From Paenibacillus harenae (GTDB lineage: Bacteria > Bacillota > Bacilli > Paenibacillales > Paenibacillaceae), in contig NZ_JAUSST010000005.1 in the NCBI RefSeq assembly GCF_030812415.1, positions 310,001 through 374,000 on the forward strand: a DNA stretch of 64,000 bases, in the 5' to 3' direction. The position numbers and the translations under genes are program-made. The notes under the pieces are model-generated. The model was given only the letters and a program-made list of their open reading frames with translations, was not told the origin of the DNA and did not search any database. The stretch's first letter is position 1. The number at the start of each line of letters is the position of its first letter. Below, one piece after another: positions 47,756 to 55,888 of the stretch.

Positions 47756-49654
47756 TCATTCTCCTTCGCCAAGCGGGATGTGGATCGTAACGGAAAAGCC
47801 ATGCGGTCGGACCTGCTCTAGTTCAATTGCCGCGGACGGATGGAAGTGCAAGCGCAGCCTCGACAGCACGTTCTGAAGCCCGATGCCGCCTCCCTCTTGC
47901 GACGAAACGGCAACGGAAGCCGAAGACGAAGACGGCAACGGAGACTGCGTTTGCGAGTTAACGACTCCGTGAGACGGAGGCTTATCCAGTCCGTATCGCA
48001 GCTCAGCCAGCCGTTCGTCCGATATGCCGATGCCGTTGTCCTGTACGCGGATCGTCAGCAGGCGGCCATCGTCGCTGAGCGAGCTTGCGATCGTCAGTTC
48101 GCTCGGCGAATCCGCCCCGGCGAAGCCGTGCTTGAAGAAGTTCTCGAGCAGCGGCTGGAGAATCATCTTCGGCACGAGAATGCGGCGCGTTTGGTCATCG
48201 ATCTGCAGCCGGATGCCGAGCGCCGTATCGAAGCGCTGCTTCTGCAGATCGAGATAAGCCTGCGCGTACTCCAGCTCGCGGTTCAGCTCGACGACGGCAT
48301 CCATCGTATTCATATGGTAACGCATCATTTTGCCAAGTGAGGTAATAAGCCCGTATGCCTTGTGATCGCCATGCTGAAGCGAAACCGTGCCGATCGATTG
48401 CAGCGCGTTGTATAGAAAATGCGGGTTAACCTGCGCCTGCAGCGCCTTAAGCTGATTCGTCTTGTTGGCGATCTCCAGCCGATATTCGGTCAAAATCAAG
48501 TTGTTGATCGTCTGCATCATGGAACGGAAACGCCGGGCGAGCAGGCCGATCTCGTCATTGCTCTGAATGTCGATGGAGACGTTCAAATTGCCGGTCTCGA
48601 TCTTGTTCACATAGCCGATCAGCCGCAGAAGCGGCTTCGTAAAGGTGAACGATATGAACAGCGTGGCGATAACGACGATGGCCAGAAAAGCCGCGCCAAC
48701 CCAGATGTTAATGCGCGCGACGCGGTCGGCCGCGCTATAGAGATGGCTGTACGGCGTCTGCTTGACGAGATACCAGTCCATATAAGGCGTCTTGATCCGG
48801 TCGTAGAAAATCATTCCTTCGAACGATTGCTCCGCCCAGTCGAAATGTCCGCTATCCTCGCTCGAGCTATAGATGGCGTTCATCCACGTTTGGTCGATTT
48901 TGCTGCCGATTTCCTCCTTGTTCGAGGCGAGCACGATCTGTCCGTTGGCGTCCACGATGTAGAAATCCTCCTTGCCGCCGTCATACAGCTGGCGGTTCAG
49001 ATCCTCGAGCACCGTCAGCCGCACGTCGATGGACAGCTCGGCGAGCAGCTCCTCGCTAGGCGCGCGGAAGATCGGACGATGCAGCGTGAACACCATCTCG
49101 TCGTTAACGTCGCCGAACTTGATGTTAAGCCCGTAGTTATGGCTTTGATGAGTAGGCTCGATCGACGCTTTTTTGACCGTTGCCGCCAGCGTGTCCTTAT
49201 CGTTCTCCCCGACTTTGATATCATCGTTCCATAGCAGATAAGTCGCGTTTTGCTTCACGACATAGAGCCGTACTTTATTGAATTCGCTTACGCTTTGGTA
49301 AATGCTGTATAGATGATCCTTGAGCAAATTGCGGTTGTTTATGACATCCGTTAAATCGTTCGGGAATACCTCGTCCTCGAGGCTGCGCTCCAAAATATAA
49401 TACAGCGAGCGAGGCACGTTCATGGAATTATATACGGCCAGAGACTTCTGGTTGATGTTGCTCATATAGTTCATAATGTTCGTTTTGCCGAGCGAGAGCA
49501 ACCGGTTGTTCTTGGCAATCGCCTCTTCCGTGATCGAACCCGTCGTGGCGTTGTAGGAAATGATCATCGACGTCGCAATAGGCAAAATGGTAGCCGCAAG
49601 CAGCAGCAGCATGAGCTTATTGCGAATGGTGTTAAACGGTTTTCTCGATTTCAA
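47756..49654 (-). CDS. YesM-like sensor histidine kinase
   Basis: This 632-residue kinase has a first membrane segment (MLLLLAATILPIATSMIISY), an extracellular Cache region to about residue 300, a second segment (INIWVGAAFLAIVVIATLFISF), a HAMP linker, and the YesM-type kinase core. The phospho-acceptor His lies in QVNPHFLYNALQSIG near residue 410, and the ATPase has 'NFFKHGF' and 'VQDNGIGIS'. A Ser/Ala-rich insert (SPLPSSSSASVAVSSQEGG) lengthens the ATP lid before the GGIGLQNV box. It is translated just ahead of its response regulator and lies divergent from the importer whose sugar it probably senses. Confidence 0.94.
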   Translation of the reverse strand: MKSRKPFNTIRNKLMLLLLAATILPIATSMIISYNATTGSITEEAIAKNNRLLSLGKTNIMNYMSNINQKSLAVYNSMNVPRSLYYILERSLEDEVFPNDLTDVINNRNLLKDHLYSIYQSVSEFNKVRLYVVKQNATYLLWNDDIKVGENDKDTLAATVKKASIEPTHQSHNYGLNIKFGDVNDEMVFTLHRPIFRAPSEELLAELSIDVRLTVLEDLNRQLYDGGKEDFYIVDANGQIVLASNKEEIGSKIDQTWMNAIYSSSEDSGHFDWAEQSFEGMIFYDRIKTPYMDWYLVKQTPYSHLYSAADRVARINIWVGAAFLAIVVIATLFISFTFTKPLLRLIGYVNKIETGNLNVSIDIQSNDEIGLLARRFRSMMQTINNLILTEYRLEIANKTNQLKALQAQVNPHFLYNALQSIGTVSLQHGDHKAYGLITSLGKMMRYHMNTMDAVVELNRELEYAQAYLDLQKQRFDTALGIRLQIDDQTRRILVPKMILQPLLENFFKHGFAGADSPSELTIASSLSDDGRLLTIRVQDNGIGISDERLAELRYGLDKPPSHGVVNSQTQSPLPSSSSASVAVSSQEGGGIGLQNVLSRLRLHFHPSAAIELEQVRPHGFSVTIHIPLGEGE

Positions 49655-49882
49655 GTGCCGATTCCTCCTGCCGGATGCGCTAGCCGCTTTCTATTACGCT
49701 TGTGGATACACAGTAACCGATTGAACCAAGGATGGTCAATATATTCCACCAACGTTATCATCATCCTCGGTAGTCCGCATAGGGAGCGTGGTTTTATACT
49801 TTGGATGTGGGGAAGCGTCAGCACGCCTTGCCCCGCGACCTACTCAGAACATACGAAGACAGAGAAAGGGGACTAGATCGCG

Positions 49883-50779
49883 ATGTCCAAAGGAATCACT
49901 CGAAGGAGATGGAGCGAATGGGTGCAGCAGACCGTATTTGTCGGTCCGGGCCTCATTGCTTTCATACTGATTGTGCTATTGCCGTTTGTTATGGGTTTTT
50001 ATTATATGTTCACGGAATGGGATGGCATAAACATAGGCGACGCCAAATGGACCGGCATGCGTAACCTTACGAAAATTTTCACCGACGACGAGAGGTTCTG
50101 GGATGCGTTCCTGTTCACGGTCAAGTTCACGCTGGCGGGCGTCCTGATTACGAATCTGACCGCTTTCTTGCTGGCGCTTATGCTTAGCCGCAACCTGAAG
50201 AGCCGCAATGTGCTGCGGACGATCTTTTTCTTGCCCAATGTGATCGGCGGATTGCTGCTCGGCTACATCTGGTATTTTATTTTCGTAAGGGGCTTTGCCG
50301 CAATCGGCGAGGCGACAGGCATCGGCTTCTTCAATCTCCAATGGCTCGGAACGCCGAATACGGCTTTCTGGGGTATCGTCATCGTGTTCGTCTGGCAGAC
50401 GGCCGGCTATATGATGATAATCTATATTGCGGCGATGATCGGCGTGCCAAAGGATTTGATCGAGGCAGCGAAGATTGACGGTGCCGGCATGCTGCAGATG
50501 CTTCGCTCGGTGACAATCCCGCTTATTATGCCCGCGATTACGATCTGCTTGTTCCTGACGACGTCGAACGCGTTCAAAATGTTCGATCTGAACTTGTCGC
50601 TCACATCGGGCGGACCGGGCAATGCTACGGAATCGATTGCGCTTAACATTTACAGAGAGGCGCTTGGCTATAGCAGGTACGGACTTGGAACGGCGAAGGC
50701 GATGATCTTCTTCCTCGGCGTTGCCATCATCACCGTTACACAAGTATGGATTACGAAGAAGCAGGAGGTGGAAGCGTGA
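49883..50779 (+). CDS. CUT1 sugar ABC permease (MalF/UgpA-like)
   Basis: This 298-residue inner-membrane subunit has six membrane segments. The coupling loop reads EAAKIDGAGMLQMLRSVTIPLIMPAI. 'FVGPGLIAFILIVLLPFVMGFYYMFTEWDGIN' is the usual first segment and 'LTSGGPGNATESIALNIYREAL' a typical late loop of the lactose/glycerol-phosphate permease group. GGGG lies upstream of the ATG. It is the first gene of a permease-permease-binding-protein set controlled by the divergent two-component system. Confidence 0.94.
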   Translation: MSKGITRRRWSEWVQQTVFVGPGLIAFILIVLLPFVMGFYYMFTEWDGINIGDAKWTGMRNLTKIFTDDERFWDAFLFTVKFTLAGVLITNLTAFLLALMLSRNLKSRNVLRTIFFLPNVIGGLLLGYIWYFIFVRGFAAIGEATGIGFFNLQWLGTPNTAFWGIVIVFVWQTAGYMMIIYIAAMIGVPKDLIEAAKIDGAGMLQMLRSVTIPLIMPAITICLFLTTSNAFKMFDLNLSLTSGGPGNATESIALNIYREALGYSRYGLGTAKAMIFFLGVAIITVTQVWITKKQEVEA

Positions 50780-51612
50780 TGGAAACGAGACAAAAGTATA
50801 CGCCGCTCCTGTTCGTCACAGAGATTATCGGCATCTTATTGGCATTGCTGTTCATTGCTCCGTTCTACTTCCTGATCGTCAACTCGTTCAAGAAGCTGGG
50901 CGACATCTTGCTTAACGCGTCATCCTTGCCGGAGAAGATCAACTTCGGCAACTTTCAAAGGGCTTGGGAAGCTGTAGAGTTCCCTCGCGTATTCATGAAT
51001 TCATTTCTAGTGACCTCGGTCAGCGTGCTTGCGCTTGTCGTTATTAGCTCGATGATGGCTTACCGGCTTGTACGGAGACCGACGACATTCAACAAGCTGC
51101 TTCTGACAGCTTTGATTGCCGCCATGATCATCCCGTTCCAATCGGTCATGCTGCCGCTAATGCGGGTCACTTCGTGGCTGGAGCTTCGGGGACATTTTCA
51201 CGGTATCGTCATATGTTACATGGGCTTCGGCATCTCGCTCTCGATGTTTCTGTATCACGGCTTCGTGAAGTCGGTGCCGCTTGAGATCGAGGAGGCCGCG
51301 GTCATGGACGGCTGTACGCCGTACGGCGTTTTCTGGCGCATCGTGTTCCCGCTCTTGAAGCCGATCACCGTTACGGTTATTATTTTGAACGTGCTGTGGA
51401 TTTGGAACGACTACTTATTGCCCATGCTAGTCATTAACGATAGGATGACGACGATTCCGCTCGCCGTGCAGAAGTTTTTCGGTCAATACTTGCGCAAGTG
51501 GGATCTCGCCATGGCGGCGCTGACGCTGAGCACGCTCCCGGTCATAGCTTTCTTCCTTTTCCTGCAAAAGCATATTATCGAGGGGATAACGGCGGGGTCG
51601 GTAAAGGGCTAA
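50779..51612 (+). CDS. CUT1 sugar ABC permease (MalG/UgpE-like)
   Basis: This 277-residue second permease is coupled to the first by a TGATG overlap, with AGGAGG 10 bases upstream. The EAA loop is EIEEAAVMDGCTPYGVFWRIVFPLLKPI, and the conserved C terminus ends 'FFLFLQKHIIEGITAGSVKG'. The residues 'NVLWIWNDYLLPMLVINDRMTTIPLAVQKF' fit the MalG group. It should pair with the previous permease to form the pore; an ATPase is not encoded nearby and is probably shared. Confidence 0.94.
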   Translation: METRQKYTPLLFVTEIIGILLALLFIAPFYFLIVNSFKKLGDILLNASSLPEKINFGNFQRAWEAVEFPRVFMNSFLVTSVSVLALVVISSMMAYRLVRRPTTFNKLLLTALIAAMIIPFQSVMLPLMRVTSWLELRGHFHGIVICYMGFGISLSMFLYHGFVKSVPLEIEEAAVMDGCTPYGVFWRIVFPLLKPITVTVIILNVLWIWNDYLLPMLVINDRMTTIPLAVQKFFGQYLRKWDLAMAALTLSTLPVIAFFLFLQKHIIEGITAGSVKG

Positions 51613-51659
51613 CGGTTAAATAATCAAAATATTACACCTAGATGTTCAATAATTTCGGT

Positions 51660-51688
51660 GTTGTGCTTGATTGTTGCACAACTATAAT
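51660..51688 (+). promoter_or_regulatory. Promoter of the binding-protein gene with operator inverted repeat
   Basis: TTGTGC (51661-51666) and TATAAT (51683-51688) are 16 bases apart. GTTGTGC-N9-GCACAAC (51660-51682) is a perfect 7-base inverted repeat spanning the -35 box and spacer. A repressor binding there would block the promoter, giving the binding protein its own control apart from the permeases. Confidence 0.65.
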
Positions 51689-51750
51689 GACGATGTACAC
51701 AAGATAAGGCTTTAAATGTTAAATTATAAAGTTGCGGGAGGTCATGTAAG

Positions 51751-53064
51751 ATGAAGAAATTATCTTTCCTTATGCTCGTCGCGGTTATGGTGGTCGTGCT
51801 GGCTGCGTGCGGGGGCAACAACGGCAACAATGTAGCGAATAACGGCGGGACGGAAGCAACGAACCAACCGACGGAGGCGGCTCAGACCGATGCGCCTAAG
51901 AAGGACGTAACGATCAAGATCTTCCAATTCAAGGTGGAAATCGCGGAAGCGCTTAACCAGATGGCTGCCGAATACGAGAAAGAAACAGGCGTTAAAGTGG
52001 ATGTCGAGACGCATGGTGGCGGCGAGGACTACAGCGCATTGCTGAAGGCGGAGCTCGCGGCCGGCGAAGAGCCGGAAATCTTCAACTCCAGCGGCTGGGC
52101 CGGCTTCGACCCTTACGTGGATCGTGCCACTGACCTTAGCAACGAAGCTTGGGCAAAGGATCTTGTAGAAGCTTCGAAAGCTCAGATCTCGCGCGACGGC
52201 AAGCTGCTTGGCATGCCGATGAACCTTGAAGCTTACGGCTTCACTTACAACAAAGACCTGTTCGCGAAAGCCGGCATTACGGAGCTTCCGAAGACTCTTG
52301 ACGAGCTGGATGCTGCCGCGAAGAAATTGCAAGACGCGGGCATTACGCCGTTCGCGCTGACGAACGAGTGGTGGTCGATGGGTATCCACACGCTCAACAT
52401 CGCGCTGGCTAACCAAGCAGACCCTGCCGCTTTCATCGAAGAGGTGAAAGCCGGCACGAAAACGCTGAAGGACGACCCGACGATGAAGCAGTGGGTACGC
52501 CTCGTGGACATCATGTTCGCGAACGGACAGAAGAACGCTCTTACGACGGATTACAACACGCAGGTCGCTGAATTCGCGGCAGGCAAGTACGCGATGATCC
52601 AACATGGCAACTGGATTCAAGGCATGATCGACGAAGTAACGCCGGGCATGAACCTGGGCATGATGCCAGTGCCTCTTCTGGATGCGCCGAACGTGTTCAC
52701 GGGCGTTCCGAACAACTGGATCGTCAACAGCAAATCCGCTAACGCGGAAGAAGCGAAAGCGTTCCTGAACTGGATGGTTACTTCGGAAACGGGCAAAAAA
52801 TATATCGCGACCGATTTCAAATTCGTGCCTGCGCTGTCCTCCATCGAGCCTAACCCGGAAGCGATCGGCAGCATCGGCGGCGACTTCGCGCTATTCGCCA
52901 ATGCGAACCCAACGCAAGTGAAAAGCTGGAACTGGGACCGCTTCCCGGACGGCGTCACGCAGCAATGGGGCGCGGCGATGCAGGAGTACCTCGGCAAGCA
53001 AATCTCCGCCGACGAGCTGCTCTCGAAGCTTGACAAAGCGGTACAGGATATCGTGAAGAAATAA
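51751..53064 (+). CDS. Lipoprotein sugar-binding protein of the second CUT1 importer
   Basis: This 437-residue binding protein has a lipoprotein signal with lipobox VLAAC near residue 20, followed by an Asn/Gly/Thr linker. The mature part starts 'KKDVTIKIFQFKVEIAEALNQMAAEYEKETGVKVDVETHGGGEDYSALLKAELAAGEEPEIFNSSGW', as in MalE/UgpB-like proteins, and contains 'YAMIQHGNWIQGMI'. It is read from its own promoter about 60 bases upstream and ends at a terminator. It delivers sugar to the permeases at 49883-51612. Confidence 0.94.
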   Translation: MKKLSFLMLVAVMVVVLAACGGNNGNNVANNGGTEATNQPTEAAQTDAPKKDVTIKIFQFKVEIAEALNQMAAEYEKETGVKVDVETHGGGEDYSALLKAELAAGEEPEIFNSSGWAGFDPYVDRATDLSNEAWAKDLVEASKAQISRDGKLLGMPMNLEAYGFTYNKDLFAKAGITELPKTLDELDAAAKKLQDAGITPFALTNEWWSMGIHTLNIALANQADPAAFIEEVKAGTKTLKDDPTMKQWVRLVDIMFANGQKNALTTDYNTQVAEFAAGKYAMIQHGNWIQGMIDEVTPGMNLGMMPVPLLDAPNVFTGVPNNWIVNSKSANAEEAKAFLNWMVTSETGKKYIATDFKFVPALSSIEPNPEAIGSIGGDFALFANANPTQVKSWNWDRFPDGVTQQWGAAMQEYLGKQISADELLSKLDKAVQDIVKK

Positions 53065-53079
53065 TAGCGTATAAGACGA

Positions 53080-53122
53080 AAGCTCCGATCATGCGGCCAA
53101 GGCTGCACGGTCGGAGTTTTTT
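53080..53122 (+). terminator. Terminator after the binding-protein gene
   Basis: AGCTCCGATC (53081-53090) pairs with GGTCGGAGT (53109-53117) allowing one mismatch, followed by TTTTT. Confidence 0.78.
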
Positions 53123-53176
53123 CTTTACGCGTTGTGAGAGCAGATCGATCCACCTGCTGCTGCGCCGCATTTTTGA

Positions 53177-53359
53177 AATAGTTGGAAATAGTCCCGTAAT
53201 TTCGCCCTCAAACAGGAAAATTGTACAATTAACTGGAGTTAATCCCTATTGCGCATGGGAAGATGAGCGGCTTGTCGGTACAATTAACCGGAGTTTTTCC
53301 TGTTATTGATGAGATTGCGGCATTACCACCAAAATCAGCTGGAGAAATTTCCGTTATTG
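53177..53359. repeat. Interspersed element, family C, copy 2 (four units)
   Basis: Four units related to the array at 27136-27323 start at 53177, 53226, 53281 and 53331 (49, 55 and 50 bp apart), for example AATTAACTGGAG (53228) and AATTAACCGGAG (53282), each followed by a TCC-containing 3' half. The extents are symmetric about 53267. The gap 53123-53403 contains no gene. Confidence 0.78.
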
Positions 53360-53403
53360 CGAGGTGGGGAGGTGGGACAATAGTGACTGGGTAAACAAAA
53401 CGA

Positions 53404-53432
53404 AGAAGCCATCCCGGTGCGGGACGGCTTCT
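53404..53432 (-). terminator. Hairpin after the Bax-inhibitor-like gene
   Basis: AGAAGCC-A-TCCC (53404-53414) pairs with GGGA-C-GGCTTCT (53421-53432) with one mismatch. On the minus strand TTCGTTTTG follows, a poor but usable T-tract. It lies about 40 bases past the stop codon. Confidence 0.65.
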
Positions 53433-53472
53433 AGCTTCTTGCCTCTTGGTTGCTGCTGGGCAACGATCGCGA

Positions 53473-54210
53473 TTAGTCGCGGCTGAAGATTTTGGAGAGC
53501 AGGCGAAGCATTTCGATGTACAGCCATACGAGCGTGACCATCAGGCCGAACGCGCCGTACCATTCCATGTACTTCGGCGCGCCGCGCTGTGCGCCGTTCT
53601 CGATGAAGTCGAAATCCAGCACGAGGTTCAGTGCCGCGATCACGACAATGACGAGCGAGATGCCGATGCCGATCAAACCGTTGCTGTGCAAGAAAGGTAC
53701 GCTGATGCCGAAGAAACCGAGCACGAAGCTTACCAGGTAAAGAAGGGCGACGCCCGCCGTTGCGGCGAACACGCCGAGCTTGAAGTTCTCGGTCGCTTTA
53801 ATAAGTCTTGTCTTATACGCTAGGAGCAGAGCAACGAATACGCACATCGTCAGCAGCGACGCTTGCATCGTAATGCCGTTGTACAACGTTTCGTAGTTGG
53901 CCGACAACGCGCCAAGGAAAAGTCCTTCTGCCACTGCGTAGACCGGAACTAGGTAAGGCGCCGTTCTTGGCACGAAGCTGATGATGAGCGCTAGTACAAG
54001 TCCGACGACAACGCCGCCGATCATATAGCCCATCACGTTTTGGCCGTTGAAATACATGTTCCAAGTCGAGAACGCGCCGCCAAGCAGCAGTGCGAGCGTA
54101 ATGAACGCTTTATTGACCGTGCCGTTGATCGTCATCGCGCCGTTCAGCGAATTGCCGTGCCGATCAAACGTATGATCTCTTAATGTCGGATTACCGCTTC
54201 TTCCTAACAT
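53473..54210 (-). CDS. Bax-inhibitor-1/YccA-family membrane protein (YetJ-like)
   Basis: This 245-residue protein has seven predicted membrane segments of the TMBIM/BI-1 family. B. subtilis YetJ, of this family, is a pH-sensitive calcium leak. The family segment 'ATAGVALLYLVSFVLGFFGISVPFLHSNGLIGIGISLVIVVIAALNLVLDFDFIENGAQRGAPKYMEWYGAFGLMVTLVWLYIEMLRLLSKI' is nearly canonical and contains the paired Asp (LDFDFIE) that form the pH sensor. The gene stands alone. Confidence 0.93.
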   Translation of the reverse strand: MLGRSGNPTLRDHTFDRHGNSLNGAMTINGTVNKAFITLALLLGGAFSTWNMYFNGQNVMGYMIGGVVVGLVLALIISFVPRTAPYLVPVYAVAEGLFLGALSANYETLYNGITMQASLLTMCVFVALLLAYKTRLIKATENFKLGVFAATAGVALLYLVSFVLGFFGISVPFLHSNGLIGIGISLVIVVIAALNLVLDFDFIENGAQRGAPKYMEWYGAFGLMVTLVWLYIEMLRLLSKIFSRD

Positions 54211-54300
54211 GGGTAATTCACCTCATTATCATTTTGTCCCGATTCTATCACATCCTATGATGCTCATCCACTACCAATGACTATTTATTTCGGGAAAACA

Positions 54301-55434
54301 TCAATGGGCGCTTCGGATCGGAGTAAGAATATAATACGTATCTTGGCCATGCGTCGTTTCAATTATGATCGGCCTCTCTCTTCCGGTCAGGCGCATGCAT
54401 AACTGCTCGCTATCAATAGCATTTACAATTTCCTTCATATACTTACCGTTAAAATACACCGTAATCGCCTCGCCCGTCCTCCCTACAAGCGCCACCGCTT
54501 CCGTCACGTCGCCGATGTCCGGCGACGTGGCGAACAGTTCCGCGCCTTCTTCTGTGATGCGCATCCCGATAACCCGACTATCGCCCGCCAGCAGCGATAC
54601 CCGTCCGACCGCTTCCCCGAAAGAAGCGGTATCCAGCTTGATCTCGGTGCCAAAGGCAGGCTGCAGCAGCTTGTCGGTGGAAGGGAACTGGCCCGGAATA
54701 AGCGAAGCCTGCATGATGAAGCCGTTCGTCTGAAAGCGAATATCGTGATCGCCGAAGCTTATCTGCGTGGAGCTCGCGGCGTCTGTTAGCATTTTCGAAT
54801 AATCGTTCAGATGTTTGGCTTCAATGACGATAGATGGCAGAGGATTGCCGAAATTTTCCGCGTCAATGCTTGTAGTGAGGGCTGCGAGGCGGATGCCGTC
54901 CGTTGCCAGAAGCTTCAAACTGCGGCCATCTTCCTGCATGGTCATGGATACGCCCGTGAGAACGGGGCGCGCTTCCGACGTGGAAGCGGCGAACGCGACT
55001 TGCCCCACGATCGTTCTAAGATCGCCGTTATTGATGAGGATGGAGGTCCTGTCATCGAAAGGGGACATATCCGGAAATTCATCCGCGTCCATCGTTGCAA
55101 GTCTGTAAACGGATTGTCCCGATTGCATGTGCAAAATGCCGTTCTCCGCCATTTGGAGCGAAATCACACCACCCGGTAAACTGCGGACAATATCGATCAA
55201 ATAGCGCGCCGGAACGACGGCGCTTCCCGATTGTTGGACGGTAAGCATCTCGGAAGGGGAGGGCAATTGATATTTCAACGTCATCGTTAGCTTGGAGCAG
55301 GTCAACGTGAGCTGATGAGCGTCGGCCTGCAGTTTAATGCCCGCAAGTATGGGCTGGACAGGTCTGGAAGGCAGTCCTGCCGCAATGTGCTGCAAGGCGT
55401 GGTGAAGCGAATGTCTTGTAATCTCTATATGCAT
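54301..55434 (-). CDS. dnaN: Second DNA polymerase III sliding clamp (DnaN paralogue)
   Basis: This 377-residue protein has three DnaN domains. The start MHIEITRHSLHHALQHI matches the usual clamp beginning, with 'ATMDADEFPDMSPFD', 'LLATDGIRLAALTT', 'ARYLIDIVRSLPGGVISLQM' and the conserved C-terminal 'DTYYILTPIR', the region that binds polymerase and repair partners. The clamp rings DNA as a dimer. No dnaA, recF or gyrB is nearby, so this is not the oriC copy. It follows a ribbon-helix-helix gene by five bases. ATG 55434 with AGGTG upstream is preferred over GTG 55443. Some Bacillales carry such a second clamp; its task is unclear. Confidence 0.92.
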   Translation of the reverse strand: MHIEITRHSLHHALQHIAAGLPSRPVQPILAGIKLQADAHQLTLTCSKLTMTLKYQLPSPSEMLTVQQSGSAVVPARYLIDIVRSLPGGVISLQMAENGILHMQSGQSVYRLATMDADEFPDMSPFDDRTSILINNGDLRTIVGQVAFAASTSEARPVLTGVSMTMQEDGRSLKLLATDGIRLAALTTSIDAENFGNPLPSIVIEAKHLNDYSKMLTDAASSTQISFGDHDIRFQTNGFIMQASLIPGQFPSTDKLLQPAFGTEIKLDTASFGEAVGRVSLLAGDSRVIGMRITEEGAELFATSPDIGDVTEAVALVGRTGEAITVYFNGKYMKEIVNAIDSEQLCMRLTGRERPIIIETTHGQDTYYILTPIRSAH

Positions 55435-55439
55435 GGCGA

Positions 55440-55688
55440 TCACCTATTTCCCGATTCGGACATGTACGTCTCGAGCATGCTTCTAATGACTTCCGATTTG
55501 GAGCGGCCGTCCTTCTCGCAGAGCGCATCAATCTGCTCCCATGCTGAAGAAGGCAGGGTTAACGATATTTTCCGAGTTTCGCCGATTCCTTTGCGCCCCG
55601 CGCCGGCTCGTGGTCCGCCTTGCGAGAACATGATCGATAGCTGGCCTTCATTTTCGGGAATGCCCAGCTTTATTTTTTTAGAGGACAT
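55440..55688 (-). CDS. Ribbon-helix-helix DNA-binding protein
   Basis: This 82-residue protein has a basic N-terminal arm (GGPRAGAGRKGIGET) and a CopG-type ribbon-helix-helix in residues about 38-75 ('RKISLTLPSSAWEQIDALCEKDGRSKSEVIRSMLETYM'). The RxGAGRK arm is common in plasmid and phage proteins that contact DNA. GGAGG lies 10 bases before the ATG. Its position directly ahead of the clamp gene suggests autoregulation of a two-gene operon through the palindrome at 55709-55724. Confidence 0.88.
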   Translation of the reverse strand: MSSKKIKLGIPENEGQLSIMFSQGGPRAGAGRKGIGETRKISLTLPSSAWEQIDALCEKDGRSKSEVIRSMLETYMSESGNR

Positions 55689-55708
55689 AAGCGCACAACC
55701 TCCATTTG

Positions 55709-55724
55709 ATTAAGGTAACTTAAT
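55709..55724. promoter_or_regulatory. Palindrome before the RHH/clamp operon
   Basis: ATTAAG-GTAA-CTTAAT is a perfect palindrome in its 6-base arms, 21 bases before the operon start, and TTAACTTTAC at 55741-55750 repeats part of it. Small palindromes near the start are usual RHH operators. Confidence 0.55.
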
Positions 55725-55888
55725 TCAAAATACAACTATCTTAACTTTACCATGCTGCTTTACGGTTGGCAATCGCTGTTAATCGGGCGGGTGCGATAAG
55801 CCATCAGGACGATGGACGTCAAGCTGCGCCAAGAGGTACAATGAGCCTGAACGGAAAGGCCATATTTATATCAAGGAGGACTGCTAGC

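Noticed and set aside
53177..53359. Repeat array as a transposon end or insertion sequence
   Set aside because: No transposase-like ORF or terminal repeats with target duplication could be seen around it.
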